The notes: generated by a model from the sequence alone, not told the origin. Counted from the first letter of the stretch, positions 25,839-39,267 are shown. The stretch is DNA of 64,000 nucleotides from Dirofilaria immitis (GCA_024305405.1 JAKNDB010000014.1:372001-436000), one strand, 5' to 3'. Numbers and translations are program-made.

Positions 25839-28441
25839 CGCCATATGTGAAGCAAATGTTTCGAATTTGTTGTAACCTTTAAATAATTGGGAATAATTCA
25901 ATGAAAAAAGTGAAGAGATTCAGATAGAATCAACAAGAGAAATATTATTCGGATTAGTTGTTATTGAAAGTAAAAAACATACAAATTGTTTAATTTGAAA
26001 AGAAAGCTAAAAGAAAAAAATTATTTTTAATAAATGTTTTTCTTCCTTTCAATTCTTACAAATCTCATTTTCGTTCTCCTCAATGATTTCTTCTTTTATA
26101 TTACTTATTTTCATCCAATATATATATTTCAAGTACTAAACATTTCAAAAAGATGCGCATCATGCAGGAAGTATTAAATGATTAGGATTATTTATAACCT
26201 TTAGCAAAAGGATTAACATATGATTATCTTTAATAAATGGTAGCCTTAAGATGATTTTCGACGTATGGTAAACGTACAAGTAATAGATATCCTTAATGTG
26301 TTTTCAATGATATTAAAATTATCCCCACTTAAATAAAATAAATTTCGAGAGAGAGGGAAAAACATTTCATCCTAAAAACAAAAAATAAGTCACAAAACAC
26401 TTTGAATTTGGGAAGCTGGAAAATTTAAACATATTGCTAATATACTGCATATTAAATTTATGCAATAAGAAAATTAAGAATTCTTTGTTTAGCTTTGATC
26501 ATTTTTTTCTAATCCAACAAAATGAGCACAGCCAAGCATTTTTAAAAGCGCATAAATGACAGTTATTATTGTTAAGCTAAAAAGCAAGTTGGAAAACTAA
26601 ATAGCCAAATTTGCACGAAATTTTAATTAATGATAATGATAGTGTTACTTTTGATATAACGATTGATAAGAACTATGTTAATGCAATGGTAACGGATGTC
26701 TTTCCATATTTTACAGTTATATATTTTCGAAAAATTGAACTTGTACATTGTTTGACATAAATAATGGACAGCAGCTTTCTCGAAACAAATTTAACGAGAA
26801 TTTCTTGCATATTTTAAAAAGAGTAATTCCTTTTGAGAGAAAATTTTATAATTAAATAAATGTGTTGTTCCTGTAGAACATTTTTCGGTTTGGATCCGTA
26901 ATTAAAGCTGATTTAATTTTGCAGTTAAAAATTTCTCATTTTAAATCTGTAATTAATTAAGATTTTTCTTCCTATATCTTAAAAAATTTCTTTGAACTTA
27001 ATTCTAAAAGAATAAATTTTATATGAAATATTTATTATTCCGAGTAAAATAGCATCAATAATGATCCAGCGTCTAACGTCACCAATAATTCATGCTTTAA
27101 TCCAACTTGTAGAGATAAATTAATAGATAACTAACCAATTGCATTTATCACACTATCACTTTGATGATCTGTTCGGCGCAGATATTATTCGAGCAAAAAA
27201 ATGTTTTGGGTATGATATTTGAGAGAACAAATTTTTCATTTGTATGTCAAAGTTAAATGAAAAAGATTAATGGTTTTGGTGTGAAGTAATTGTTAAGCTT
27301 ATTACTGGTCGCTAATATAGTAATTTTAACTTTATTTAAATCTAACTTATAATAATCTTTAGCTCGATCATAGTTGAAATAGAATAAATAATAGTAATGT
27401 TGAAAATATAATGCTGAATGTCCCTCTATAATTCAAATCTTTCATTTTTCTTAATCCTTCTTTTATTCTGCTGAGAAGAGAAAGGAATGTGAGCAAAAGT
27501 TCAGATAATACAATATGCAAATTTCGGATATTTATGTGACGATCAGAAATGGATTATGTTTTGAATTTCATAAGCTTCTTTTAGCAAGCTCTATTCTTTT
27601 TCATTAGATTTTTGGTCTTTTGCTTTTTCAAATCATCAGCACTTAAAGCAAACTATGCAATCTGAAACAATGCTACTCGAAGATAATGCTTTTTCCTTCT
27701 TTTTTTTCTTCAAAAATCATTCATTTTCATGGCATATATTCAGATGCATCATATATTGTCTTCCTAGATATTTCGACAGAAAGGACAGTTAAACTGCTCC
27801 ATATTACGATCAGCATAGAATTGTAAATTTACAAGCATTTAAAGCAATAAAAATATAACTATGTTCGATACTAATTAAACATTCAATAAAAAAGTTGCCA
27901 CTGAGGAATATATAAGTAGTCTTTATAAAACGGTTTGCTAAGAGTAGCTCAATATTGAAATTTTATTGATATCAGTATAATGAATTTAAAAGTTAACAAT
28001 CTAAATCTCTAGTCGCGATTTCAGTTTACATTGGAAACATTAAAACAATATCCGAAGATTTATTTCATTGTTACAGTCGTTAAAAACGATTCTAGCCGAT
28101 AGCATCTTTGCTATCCATTAAACCGAAGCAACATTCTAAATAGGCTTGGATCAGAACAGATAAGTTCATCCTTAGAATGTTTCGAACAATAGATTTATCA
28201 GATATGGACATGTTCGGTATAAGTCACCAGGTTATGATCTTAACTTCATAGATATACTATTAATTTGATCCTAAACAATGAATGTCGAAATATTCAGATA
28301 AGAAGATAATAATATTAATTATGTGAGTTAAGAAATAGTTCTTAATTAGTAATGTTTTCCTTCCTATCTACATCATCCTATCTCTATTCATTTAAAACTA
28401 GATCGTTAATCTTCGAAAAAAAAAACCCTATCGGACATTTG
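25839..28441. other. AT-rich DNA, no gene seen
   Basis: 2.6 kb with no supported exon, RNA gene or notable repeat. Stops are dense in all frames. Confidence 0.5.
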
Positions 28442-28609
28442 TCAAGTAACATAGATTTCTTTTTTTTCTTGCGTGCAAAATCTTATGAATCCTATCTTAA
28501 GATGGTTGTATTGAGATTTGACTTGATCATTTATCATCAAAATTTCTTCCATTCTCGATTTTGCAGCATATGTTTCCCCGCTAACTTTTAACATATGTTT
28601 CTTACTCAG
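28442..28609 (-). other. Minus-strand open frame, possibly coding
   Basis: A minus-strand frame ends at 28442; its first ATG gives about 50 codons. The sense strand is purine-rich, as expected of coding DNA in AT-rich genomes, and the product is varied (for example SGETYAAKSRMEEILMIND). A 79-codon plus-strand frame (28352-28591) overlaps it but is Phe/Ser-rich and T-driven. No splice sites or family support either. Confidence 0.15.
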
Positions 28610-28777
28610 CAAATACCCAGACAAACTGCAGACAGTAGTTTAGACAGTCTTGAAAATGCAAGATTCTGTTACTGCTATTATCTTTTACATAAAATTGATG
28701 ATCTGGCTCAGGAGTCTATGTGCTATTTTTTAATTTATCTGAAGTTTTTTAAGAAAAATCGTCACTTATGGGTTTAA
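28610..28777 (+). CDS. Possible terminal exon, unknown protein
   Basis: TTTCTTACTCAG ends at 28609, a fair splice acceptor with a pyrimidine run. From it a frame of 55 codons runs to a TAA ending at 28777. It begins QIPRQTADSSLDSLENARFC and continues with a Tyr/Leu-rich, partly hydrophobic stretch and a basic end (KFFKKNRHLWV). The frame also extends upstream through the acceptor to an ATG at 28595, giving a 60-residue complete frame if unspliced. Codon variety and charge pattern are better than the AT-driven frames around it. Family unknown; length alone is at chance level. Confidence 0.25.
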   Translation, partial: QIPRQTADSSLDSLENARFCYCYYLLHKIDDLAQESMCYFLIYLKFFKKNRHLWV

Positions 28778-29530
28778 AATTTATTTCATATGATATATCG
28801 AATGCGCTGATTCGATTTAGAAGAATTTTGAAAATGAACGCTTGGATTCTTTTTGAGAACTATGATTACATTATTCAGTATAATGTAATGTGTTAGATCT
28901 GAAAATATGCAGCGCACAATCAAGCAGTTATGAAAAATAAACTGGACAATATTGATAACTGATTAAAAATTCTAATTTTGTGGAGTATAAATTGCTGAAT
29001 CCGAAATCTTTCACTTATCCCTTAAAATAAACTGATTCATTTTATCTATGTATCAAATGCACTTTGCTTTACATTAGAATAATATGAAATTAAAATGAGA
29101 ATCCATGCAGCTTAGCTTGGTTCTTCTTTATCAGTATTACATCATAACTTCATCAACATTCGTTTTTTTTTGTTTTCTTGGCTTTGGTTTATTCCATATT
29201 AATCGAAAGGAATTATTATATAAAAAAATCTCAGAAGCATTGTTTTAATTGCATCTATTGCAAAGAAGTGTATAAACAGAAGAATAGAAATGTTGTTGAA
29301 GATTTGGAAAAGTCAGTCTATGTTTATATTGTTTATATTAGCTTTATTATTAAGCTTCTCTGTGCTTTCTTCTTAATAATTGGTAAATAGCCATCCGCAG
29401 GATGAAATTAAGCGTCGACAACAAGCAAAATTACTAAAAATTATGAATTATGATAAAAATGTGAAAAGAAGATGAGAGAATTTTTAATTAAGCTTAGCAT
29501 CAAATATATGATGTGTAGAAATTTAATTTT
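28778..29530. other. AT-rich DNA, no gene seen
   Basis: A 70-codon plus-strand frame at 29178-29390 is AT-driven and without splice support. Nothing else recognised. Confidence 0.5.
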
Positions 29531-29648
29531 GACAATATTTTTATTATTATCACTATCATTATCATCAATATTTCCGTTATTGTTATTATGACAATATTTT
29601 TATTATTATCACTATCATTATCATCAATATTTCCGTTATTGTTATTAC
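29531..29648 (+). repeat. 59-bp tandem duplication, nearly perfect
   Basis: Two adjacent 59-bp copies (29531-29589, 29590-29648) beginning GACAATATTTTTATT, identical except for the last base. The near identity indicates a recent duplication. The unit itself contains TTATTATTATCA-type simple sequence. Confidence 0.95.
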
Positions 29649-31677
29649 GCGCAGCATTACTTTACTGTTTACTAGCTTATTCTCGTTGAATTAAAGAAAA
29701 ATTTAAATTATTGATGTCATTTTATGCAGTTTCCCAAATTTTACGGATTCATTGGATTCTCGAAATTAGCACTTCACTTTTTTTTCAAATTTTGCTTCAT
29801 TTCAATATCGAAAATAATTGAAATTTTTCACTTTTATATCAGTAAATAATATTTGTGTAGTAAACAAAGTGATAATAGATATACTTGAAATTACAACTTT
29901 GATTCCCATCGTTTTTCCATTCAATGTTCAATGAAAATGTGAATTTCATTGAAATGCAAAGAATTTTAGCTATTCATCAAAATTTTTTATCGTTTAATTT
30001 ATGATCACCTTAATTTCTAATCAAAGTATTGCGCATACTATATCGAATCAAGTTGAGCTTTTTTACTATAGTAACTTTAAAGTATCAAATGATTTATTTT
30101 AAAATCAACAAGATGAAATTTAATGGAATCTTCTCAATTCTTGGTTATATGTAATTGAAAGTAACTAGGCATTATTAATCTCGTCATTCATCGATATAAG
30201 AAGCAACAACATATAAAATTTAATTTTGATACTCGCTATCCAGGACAAATGTATAACCAAGCAAAATATCTTAGCAGTGATAAAATCGAAAATTCAGTTC
30301 TAGTTTACAATTCGTTCTCTCTTTTCCTTTTCTTTCATCATTTTCTTTGTCATTTTATTTTCATTATTTTTTTAAATACTTCTATCCATAAAATTACATC
30401 AAATTTTAACATTTTTTCACATTTCACATTTGATCAGTCATTTCATTAGCATTTGTATATCATATACAGCTTGAACACATATGTGATCCATAACTCGATT
30501 ACTCGCTAAATACACTTCGAGAATTTCCAGAGGAGCACCCTTCTCATCTTACATTCTACTCTTAATCAACGTATGAAATGAAAGAAAGAATGAAATGAAA
30601 TTAGCAAATTTATATTAAATTAATGAGAGATATTTGTCAAATCACCCGTTCTTCTTTCTTCTCTTCAACTGCTAATTCCCATGCATTTCGGCATCTTTTG
30701 GATTGGTTAATAAATATAAAATTGCTTTATTAATATTCACATTGTCAGACTTATTTATTTCAATTATAGAAATTACCAGTCATTAACAATGTCCAGTTTC
30801 AGTAACTTCTTGTATATTTAGTTAGTAATGAAGTTGAGCGTGATAGAAGTAAAATTTTCAAAGCTATCAACAGATGGTTTCACTTCGCTTTCTTATGTTT
30901 ATTGCTGACAGAGGATGAATATTGAATTTTATTTTTTAATAAATAAGCAAAATTAATGAAATATAAAAATTAATAAGCGAAATTTTCTTTGTCGATCTTT
31001 AAGAATATTGTATTTATTAATAGTAACTGGCGAAATTTGAAAATAAATAGCGAAGGACAAATAGCTCTGAGTTGAAATGGAATTATTTTGAGAATTTGGA
31101 GCATTTTCAATATTTATTGAAAATCACATCTGTGTTTAGATTTCACAAAATATTTCACAAAATGGCTTTTCAAATAAACCATTTTTGATATCAATTGAAA
31201 ATTTTGTGAAAATCTCAGATGATCAGAGTAGCACTATTGATTATTTTAATTTTAAATCCAAATTGTGATTAATAACATAGAAGATAACACGAAAATCGAA
31301 ATATTAATCAGATAAAAAATTAGGAAATCTAACACAATTAGTAAATGATTAATAAATTTTGTTATCATAATTTGTTTATAATTAATTATGGGTATTTTCT
31401 AAATATGCAATCGAACTGTCGGATGCGACACTTGTGCAATTTTCATCAATTTTTTTTTGATCAAATTTCATTAGTTTTTAATTTTGAAAGTGAATAGATA
31501 TAAAGATTTCTTAGAAATATAAGGATCGAAATTAGTAAAATAAAATTCATACTTTTGTAAAAGAATTCAAAGTGGATTAATGTAAATTTAAAATGGGTTA
31601 ATGTTTCACTATGTTAGCATGATATAACTTCGAGTGTTTTATTCACATACGTTTCGATATTATGTATTAGCTGTTGC
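29649..31677. other. AT-rich DNA, no gene seen
   Basis: No supported exon or RNA gene. The 66-codon frame at 30249-30449 is Phe/His/Ile-rich and T-driven. Confidence 0.5.
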
Positions 31678-31721
31678 CTGCATGCATGCATGCACAATGT
31701 ATGCATATATGTTGCATGCAG
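31678..31721. repeat. GCAT-rich inverted repeat
   Basis: Arms 31678-31686 and 31713-31721 (CTGCATGCA and its complement) are exact. Between them lie further CATGCATG and ATGCATAT motifs that pair imperfectly. CATGCATG is itself self-complementary. Too short and too uneven to call a microRNA precursor. Confidence 0.7.
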
Positions 31722-34092
31722 AAACCATTTTATTTATACGCAAATAAATGATAACATTTGTGCAAAATAGTCTGATTTTAATTTAGACAATTAAATCTTA
31801 AATTTCTCTTCTAAAGAAACTGCTGCGCTTTTTCGCTTAAAAATTAATGTATGAAAAAAAAATGTCAAGAATGGAACAAAGAGAGTGAAATGAAAGGATC
31901 GTTAATAGATTATGTGCTCATTCATTGATAATTTACAATAAATTATGAAAAATTGTAGTTCTTTTCCCGCAATCAAATCATTTATCTTATTCATCTCCTC
32001 ATTCTCCAACCAATTACTTCATGTCCTTTACCATCGTTTTCAATAAATCATTTGCATTTATTCTATTATTGCTTGCTAAATTTATCACTTGCTTATTCGG
32101 CAAAATATTTCTTACTTATATTAATGTAGCAGTAATTTTTAAATTAAAGATTATCTTGCATGAATCAGCTAAATGATAATCAAATTAATATCACTGATTA
32201 GAACAAATTGTCTTTTATGGGTTTCAGTGATTTCATTTTAATATTAACAATCAAAAATTAAGAAAAAAAACTAAATGAAAGATATGATTGATTGTAACAC
32301 TGGTATGATGACAAGAGGGTTAAAACAATAATGTGGCGATTGAAAATACTGTTGATAGATTAATTCATAAAAAATTCAGTCGTTTCACATGGTAATGTTG
32401 GCCTTATCATATTATTGCTCTTCATAATTAATTAATTGATTAAACAATTATTTATTCAAAATTATGTGTGTTTTATTAACACGGATGCAGCTTTATGTTT
32501 GGTTTTATTCGCTATATGTCACTGATATTTAACACTTTAGTGCCTGCATAGATTATCGAGAAGGAAGTTTATGATTCTCTGTTATAATGCAGAATAAGCC
32601 GAAAAATCGATTTGTTGAATATCGAGTTATCACAAGTTAATTTTGATCATATTTTTGTAATATTTCCTGGAAATCGACTGAGCAGTTGTATTTTTCATGA
32701 AACTGTCCGGATGTAAACATATTAAGAATCTATAAAACCAAGTAAAAATTATTACCGTGAACTGAATGAATTATTCGAATTTTGATTTGAAATTCAATTT
32801 GTTTATAATGTTATGTGCAATAGCCAGATTATCTAATCATTTTCTTCGAGCATCTTATTTCGTTTTGGTTTAATTATATGCTAGAGATTGTTGTTGCAAA
32901 TTTTTTTAAAGAACAAAAATTTTTTTAAAGTATAGAGGTAGTTTCAAACGACTTCGATTAATAAGCTAAACGATGTTTAGTAGATATTGCTAATTTAGAT
33001 GCTCCTTTTTTGCAATTGCATTTTCCATCGGCTAATCCGCTTTGATACTTTAACTCTACTCCTTCATACAACATTTATAAATGAATTCGCAGAGGAACGT
33101 AGAAATTTCATATTTTGGAAAAGTTGCTTCATTAAATGATAATTCCTTTAAACTTCTATGTACAGAGAAGCGGAACGAATTCCATGCATACATACGGGCG
33201 TTTATACATACACATACATATATATAATAAATATGCACACCGAGTTTCTTTGATATCCTACTGGTCGGAATGGATGTAATTACATCTGGAACATAGAATC
33301 GAATTAGCGAGAACGAAAAATGTCTTATGGTCTCATCTTACCTGCAAAGCAAATGCTTTTTCCTTTCTTCTTCTAAAGTTTCCGTTTTCTTCTCCTTCTC
33401 ATCATCATCAAAATCATCATTACTATTATCATCATTATCATTATCATCGTCATTATTCGTACCAACTGTCTTAAGCTACTTTTACCAATATTTCTACTGT
33501 AATCTCAATATCATCACCGACGTTTTCAACACTATATCATTTATCATTAGTTCTCTTCCTATTTACACCACTATGAGTTTAGAAAGGGAATGTTTCCTTT
33601 TAATTAACTTGCATAAATAATATAAAAGATTTTAAAATGAAGTTAGATCAATTCATGCAAGCATTTCTTCGTTACACACCAAATGATTACACTTTGTTTT
33701 TAAAAAGCTATAAAAACCACAAAATATATATATATATGAAAATGGAAAAAAAATTCTTTTTCTAAATTTTATGGAGGCACTGAAACTCAAAATTTTATTG
33801 ATTATTCAGCTCAGCTTAAAAGCTTTAGTAGATTACTGTTATCTGATATTAAATCAGCCAAACGCACCATACTGATTTCCCTTTTCGCTTCAGAGTATAT
33901 CCAAAAAAATATTTCGGAATTTCAATCATCGAATTTTTGTTAATTTTGATGCTGCTTTAGTATCTTAAAATTTTGCAATATATTTTACATACGCAGTTGG
34001 GAAAAATATCAAATTTTGCAAATGTGCTAATAACATGAAAAAATTTAACTTTTTGCAAAAGCAAGTTTTTTCTTCGAATCACTATTTTAAGC

Positions 34093-34093
<1 letters not shown>
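31722..34093. other. AT-rich DNA, no supported gene
   Basis: Contains ATC/ATT-type simple sequence near 33395-33460. That region lies inside a 97-codon plus-strand frame (33327-33620) whose Ser/Phe/Leu-rich product follows from the simple repeat. A short AT run sits at 33724-33737. Nothing else recognised. Confidence 0.45.

Positions 34094-34129
<36 letters not shown>
34094..34129 (+). repeat. (TA)n microsatellite
   Basis: About 18 uninterrupted TA units. Confidence 0.95.
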
Positions 34130-34133
<4 letters not shown>

Positions 34134-36000
34134 TTTCTTCAAGACAAGCGCTTTAACATTACATATTAACTTTAAATGAAAGCAACGTTAAAATTTCGCT
34201 AGCTATGAAGATAACTGGGATATCAGCAATTATTTGATTAAAATGTCAGCAATTCAGTTATTTGCATTGGCAAAGATTTGTTCAAATTTTGGTGCTTTTT
34301 ACTTATTTATTTTCTGTTCTATTTCTATATGGTAATGAAAGAGATGTTCAAATGCTTTCAAATATTTTTATCTGAGAAACAAACGGTAATTGTCTGCTAA
34401 TTAAAATTTTCGCATATTTTGTTTCCTTTTTTCTACCTTCATTTGAACAATAAAAATAGTAGCAAAATAAAAGAAAAAGTTGAAAACAGAACAGCAACAT
34501 CTGTCGATACAGAATTAGCAGTAATCAGCAACTTCCAAATTCATTTTTGTTTCTTTTTGAAGCAGAGCAGCTGATCATTGTCACATGATTGCACAAAGTA
34601 AGTGATCGATTAATTATCTGAATATTTTATAATTTTATCATGCAAGTTGAATTTTATGTACCAAAGAGAAGATATTATAATGTTGAGCTCTCCAATGAGA
34701 AGATATATGGAGTTGAACTCTTGAATGGAGATGAGATCGAGTGAAAAAGTATGAAAGCGATATCTTCAACATATCAGATATTCGAGTAAACAGATCGCCG
34801 TTTTCTACTTGATTTCCTCTTTTACCAGCCTTCTTGGCTTGCAACTTTTACGATTAATACTAATAGTTATTGCCGACATTTGGGACATTATGTTAGTCGA
34901 AAGAAGATCAAAAAGCAATTTGGTACGAAATAATATTTGATCGTTGGTTTGGAAGTAATGATTCAATCGATGTTCGAGTAGAATGTAAGTTGAAGTATTT
35001 CTTGAAATATTTGATTTTCATCATTTTTCTTAATGTTAAACATTAAAGATAACAAAAAGCATTGATTGCTTATTCGCCTTCCCTTTTATCAAATCCGAAT
35101 GACTGAAACAAGCAATCAGCCCCGTGAAAATTAAATCTGAAAAAAGATAGATGAAATTCTTGACAATTTATTTTGAGCAACATTCGAACTTGATAAATAT
35201 AGAAACAAAAATTTTTTGAAATACCAGCAAATATAAATTCTCTTAGAAATCAAGATACCGCTTTTTGATAGCAAGCTCAGGCCAAATTATTATAAAACTT
35301 TCTGACCAAATTATTTTCTATCTAGTGTTTGGTATGCTGAACTAATGGCTTCTACCATCAAACAAATGGGTCTTTTGTCCTCCCTATGCTTTATTCAGAT
35401 ATATTGCCGTCGCATGAAAGGAAGATTTAATGTATCATGCATTTCATCGTTTTCGCAAACGTATCGCAGTTGCGAGAAGTGAAATATCCATACTCCGTAA
35501 TTCTCTCAGTGATCCAATCCTTAATCTCTTTCTCTAAATAGATATTTTACTGAACTTTGGCGCTTGTCAGTACAGATAAAATTGCCTTTCTAACATGGAG
35601 CAGATTTTTTTAGTTTTTAGGAATTTTTCCGCTTTAAGGGATACAGAAAGATACAAGATGATTGAGGAGAGTGTAGACAATCCACATAATTATCAACAAT
35701 GAAAAACATGCAGAAAATTGACATTCTTAAGATTATTCATTTAGGAAATAGCGCATTGAAATGAACGCCATAAGAAATAGAGGAAAAGCAAACATGTAAG
35801 ACAATGTAAAAAGGCTCGAGTCTAGAGAATGAGGAACAGTTTATTGGGATGGGCATGTTATTCACGCTCTACATTTTATATCATGCTTCTATATTTCTCT
35901 TCCACTTCCATTCTGTACCGCCTTGTTTTTTCAACTGTCTGACGTTAGCTATAGTGCTATTTCGAATCATTACATTATCTAGAATCTAAAAAAGAGTAAA
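34130..36000. other. AT-rich DNA, no gene seen
   Basis: A 68-codon minus-strand frame at 34638-34844 is unremarkable. The repeated block GAGAAGATAT occurs near 34666 and 34696 (local duplication). Nothing else recognised. Confidence 0.45.
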
Positions 36001-36130
36001 GAAAGAGAGAAAGGAGATGCGTGGCTACTCGCGTGCGATCCTCTTCTTGTTCGATTGCCACCTCAAATTTCTCTTTTCACGGTCCTTACCTTATCTCACC
36101 GCAATCTTTATTATCAGTGGCTTTTGCTAG
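36001..36130. other. G+C-rich island with competing open frames
   Basis: A G+C-rich patch in AT-rich surroundings. Plus strand: an ATG at 36017 opens 37 codons to TAG at 36128-36130 (begins MRGYSRAILFLFDCHLKF). Minus strand: one frame reads KFEVAIEQEEDRTRVATHLL and another reads a basic run (KDREKRNLRWQSNKKRIARE). Three plausible products from the same DNA show how weak frame evidence is here. It could be an exon on either strand or a regulatory element. Confidence 0.2.
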
Positions 36131-37348
36131 CAATTTCATTGAGCATGTTAAGTGAGGCCGTCAAAAATTTTTAATCAAAATTGGCCATAATTCAATAGTC
36201 TTGATGATCTTTATATAAGTTGGCCTGATGCCATACCCTAAATTTCGGAATGAATTTAGCTCTGTCGCATATTCATGCTATCGACAGTATAGAGTTTTTC
36301 CTTTATCGAGAAATGCTCTGAATAATATAACTTTATTCAGCAATCAAACGATTTTAATTAAAGCTTACTGAACATATATATATCCCGTCTTTTAATCATA
36401 TAGGTTAAAATGTTTGAGAATTAAATATCTTAACCTAAATTTAAGATGTCAACCTAATTTGTGTTAATTTGTGATAGTATAACATGTCTACTATATTTTC
36501 GCTAATTTTGCATATAGTCCATTTTTGCTTATGAGGGAATCATGAGTTCCTATTTCCTCTATTTCTCCATAGTTAATTACTACGATCTTATCGGTTGTGA
36601 AAAAGTAAAGTGCATAATATTATTTGAATAATGTCTAAGTGCCCTTGAAAGGATATAGAGCATATATGTTAAAATCACACTATGTATATATATAAATTGT
36701 TTAGAAACAATCTTCTGTAGGTATGTAAGAAGTGTATATTAGTAAAATTGGTAAACAATGGGTAGTCATATGTTGTTAGTATGGTAAAAACATAAGTATG
36801 AGTAAGAATTATTACTTATTGATTGCCTTATTGATACTTTTGCTTCATTTTAATTATTGTTCATAGTTACAAGTCGCTCATAATTATATATGATTGCAAT
36901 GAATACGGATTGAAGGAAGCAAAAGTAATTTCATTTCAGTCAATTTACCGACTTTTTTTTTCATATTGTAAAAATTCCTAATTTCTATGCTTGTTTCTAA
37001 TCATTATAGCATCCATCTTATTTGCACACTATATATTATTTATTGACTATCTGATTCGATCTGTATTTAGTTTCTTTCGTTAATTATCTGGAGTTGAACA
37101 TTTGCTATTCCCGATGAATATCTTTTATCCCTGCTTCTTCTTGTCTGCTACATCTTTAATATTTTAATTATCGAATTTGTCAATTGCTTTGTGAAAGATG
37201 ATTTTGCAAGAAGTTCAAAACTCTTAAGCTTCTTTTCGAAGTTCAAGAAAGTGCACTGTTATCCTTCTTCAGCATACTTTCTGGGAAATTTTTTATTTTC
37301 ATCATCTGCAAGGAAACAAAAAAGCGATAAAGTTTACAAAACAAAATT
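36131..37348. other. AT-rich DNA, no gene seen
   Basis: Apart from the start of a 65-codon plus-strand frame (37191-37388) that overlaps the next entry, nothing is recognised. Confidence 0.45.
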
Positions 37349-37555
37349 CTATAGAAATATAAAAGATTTTAAATTAGAAAAAAAATGAAGCGACACCTTT
37401 TCTTTGTCAAACTTTTCAACCGTGGTGAAACCGCCTTCATTGATATACAATACACATATACATAAATCTTCGTTGGTGGTCTCATTCGGTTTTTTTTTAT
37501 GTATTGCACTTAAAAGATTTCTCTTTGTACTTTCCTTCCTTTCGATGGATGACAT
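37349..37555 (-). CDS. Possible small open frame, unknown protein
   Basis: A minus-strand ATG (37553-37555) opens 68 codons. The product begins MSSIERKESTKRNLLSAIHK and is rich in Lys, Glu, Thr and Asn, with a middle part CICVLYINEGGFTTVEKFDK and a hydrophobic end. There is no signal peptide or clear membrane segment. The sense strand is purine-rich, which favours this strand over the overlapping plus frame. It has no splice support and no recognised family, and its length is within chance for this base composition. Confidence 0.22.
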   Translation of the reverse strand: MSSIERKESTKRNLLSAIHKKKPNETTNEDLCICVLYINEGGFTTVEKFDKEKVSLHFFSNLKSFIFL

Positions 37556-39248
37556 TTTTTCTATGCTCCAAATTTTACCCTAATGACAAATGTAGAAGCA
37601 TAATTTTAGATCAAAGATAATGATGATGATGTGAAACGGTCGGTCTATGATAAAGATTTCTTTAAGCATGTTCCTTTTCCCTTTCCTTTTATGATAAACT
37701 GATATTTAGCAGATAGATCAGAATAATGGCAGAAAGCAAGCCGAATAGTAGTTGTAAGTTCTTTTTTTTAATCAATAAAAGATAAAGATAATGTAAGACT
37801 TACTTTTCCAGCAAGCCAGTCAACCGATCGGTCGACATTCATTTACAGACCAAATTTTCGATCTCACTGTCTAAATTTCTTCTTCATATAGCTTTCCAAG
37901 AGAGAAAAGCATACAAATTTATGAGAGCCGAAGGTAAGTAGTGACTAGAATAACGGCAGGTGTTTCCTTTTATTTAGCACGACTCATAAATTGATTAGAT
38001 TTATGAAGGTTGTAAAAATGGAGTATTTTGAATAATTCTTTTGTACTTTATAGCACTTCAGTAAAACTTGACAAGAAAAAGAATTTGATAGACATGGAAA
38101 GAGGATTTCTTTCTTTTATATATACTAAAATGAGATTCTATTTTTACATCAAAGAAATATGAAACAAAATGGACAGAATCAGTTCTTAACCTTATATGCA
38201 CAGTAAGATAATTGTGGAAGTGGAAATGGAAAATGAATGGATCATTTCGACGGTATTTGGTTCATTTCACATTTCAGGATATCATAGCGTTTGTAGATTT
38301 TAAAATGTACTGGGAAGCTTATTTCTTTTGCCCTTTGATCTTATCTTGCTGCTATATAGCTAAACGATTTTTAAAAAGCTCTTCTCTGATTGTAAATAAC
38401 GTGAAGTACATCTAAATCTACTTAACTAAATGTATCTTCTCAGTGAGACTGATGGCATATTGACGTCAGAATTCTATTGATATTACATCAAACTCCTTTT
38501 TCTGTTTTGGAAATGAGCATCTAAAATTTGCAGATAAGGCAGGCATCGATAAAAACTTTAAGATGGAATCTTTTTTGTTTATTTTCGCTCTTAGGTATAT
38601 AATTCATTTGTCTAGAAACTTTCTGTTAAATTGCAAGTTAGCAATGATTTTTTTCAATTTGAGGTTCAAAGGAATATGTCATTCTTGAAGATGAGAATAA
38701 TGAAATAGAGAAAGGAGGAAATTATATGATGGAACATCGAATCGCGATATGGAGAAGTCCCGTAATATGAAATTTGTTACTTCTCAGAAAAGTTGAAGAT
38801 AAATATTGTGAGCGAGGCGATCGACCGATTTAATTTCATGAGGCCAAAACCTCTCTAATTTATAATTTTTATGATAAGAACAGAGAACCTGAAGTTGGAT
38901 GAAAAATTTCGAATTTTATCAAATTTTTATGGAAATAAAGAATAGAATAAATCTAACATTATCATAAGCAATTGGTCCTTCATAGATTGGTATTGACAGA
39001 AAATCCGGTAAGCTCAGAGCAATTCGAAAAACTTGTTCAGTTTAAAATTTCGAATTATAAGAAAGCATTCGAAAGGTTGTTTTCTTTTTTTTACGATAAT
39101 GTTATCCGTGTGTGTTTGAGAGATAGATTTAGAAAGTTTCTCTACCTTTACAATTTTTTTCAGTATTGTCACTGAACTGATATGCCAAGCTGTGATATTG
39201 TAAATATTGAGACTTATTGTTAATGTATTGTCAGTGATAATGTTAATA
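37556..39248. other. AT-rich DNA, no supported gene
   Basis: A 67-codon plus-strand frame at 38972-39175 (no ATG start) has a charged, plausible middle (SSEQFEKLVQFKISNYKKAF) and crosses a donor-like GTAAGC at about 39007. Chance-level length and no acceptor, so not called. A further 67-codon frame at 38212-38415 is unremarkable. Confidence 0.4.
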
Positions 39249-39267
39249 AATTTATCAGTGATAAATT
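39249..39267. repeat. 9-bp perfect palindrome
   Basis: AATTTATCA and its exact complement around a single central G. Confidence 0.75.

Noticed and set aside
32867..32881. GGTTTAATTA, the first ten bases of the nematode SL1 spliced leader
   Set aside because: The match stops after ten bases, and no spliced-leader donor or Sm-type site follows in the right place. A similar chance match lies at 53132.
33327..33620. 97-codon Ser/Phe/Leu-rich frame
   Set aside because: Driven by TCATCATTA-type simple sequence; no splice or domain support.
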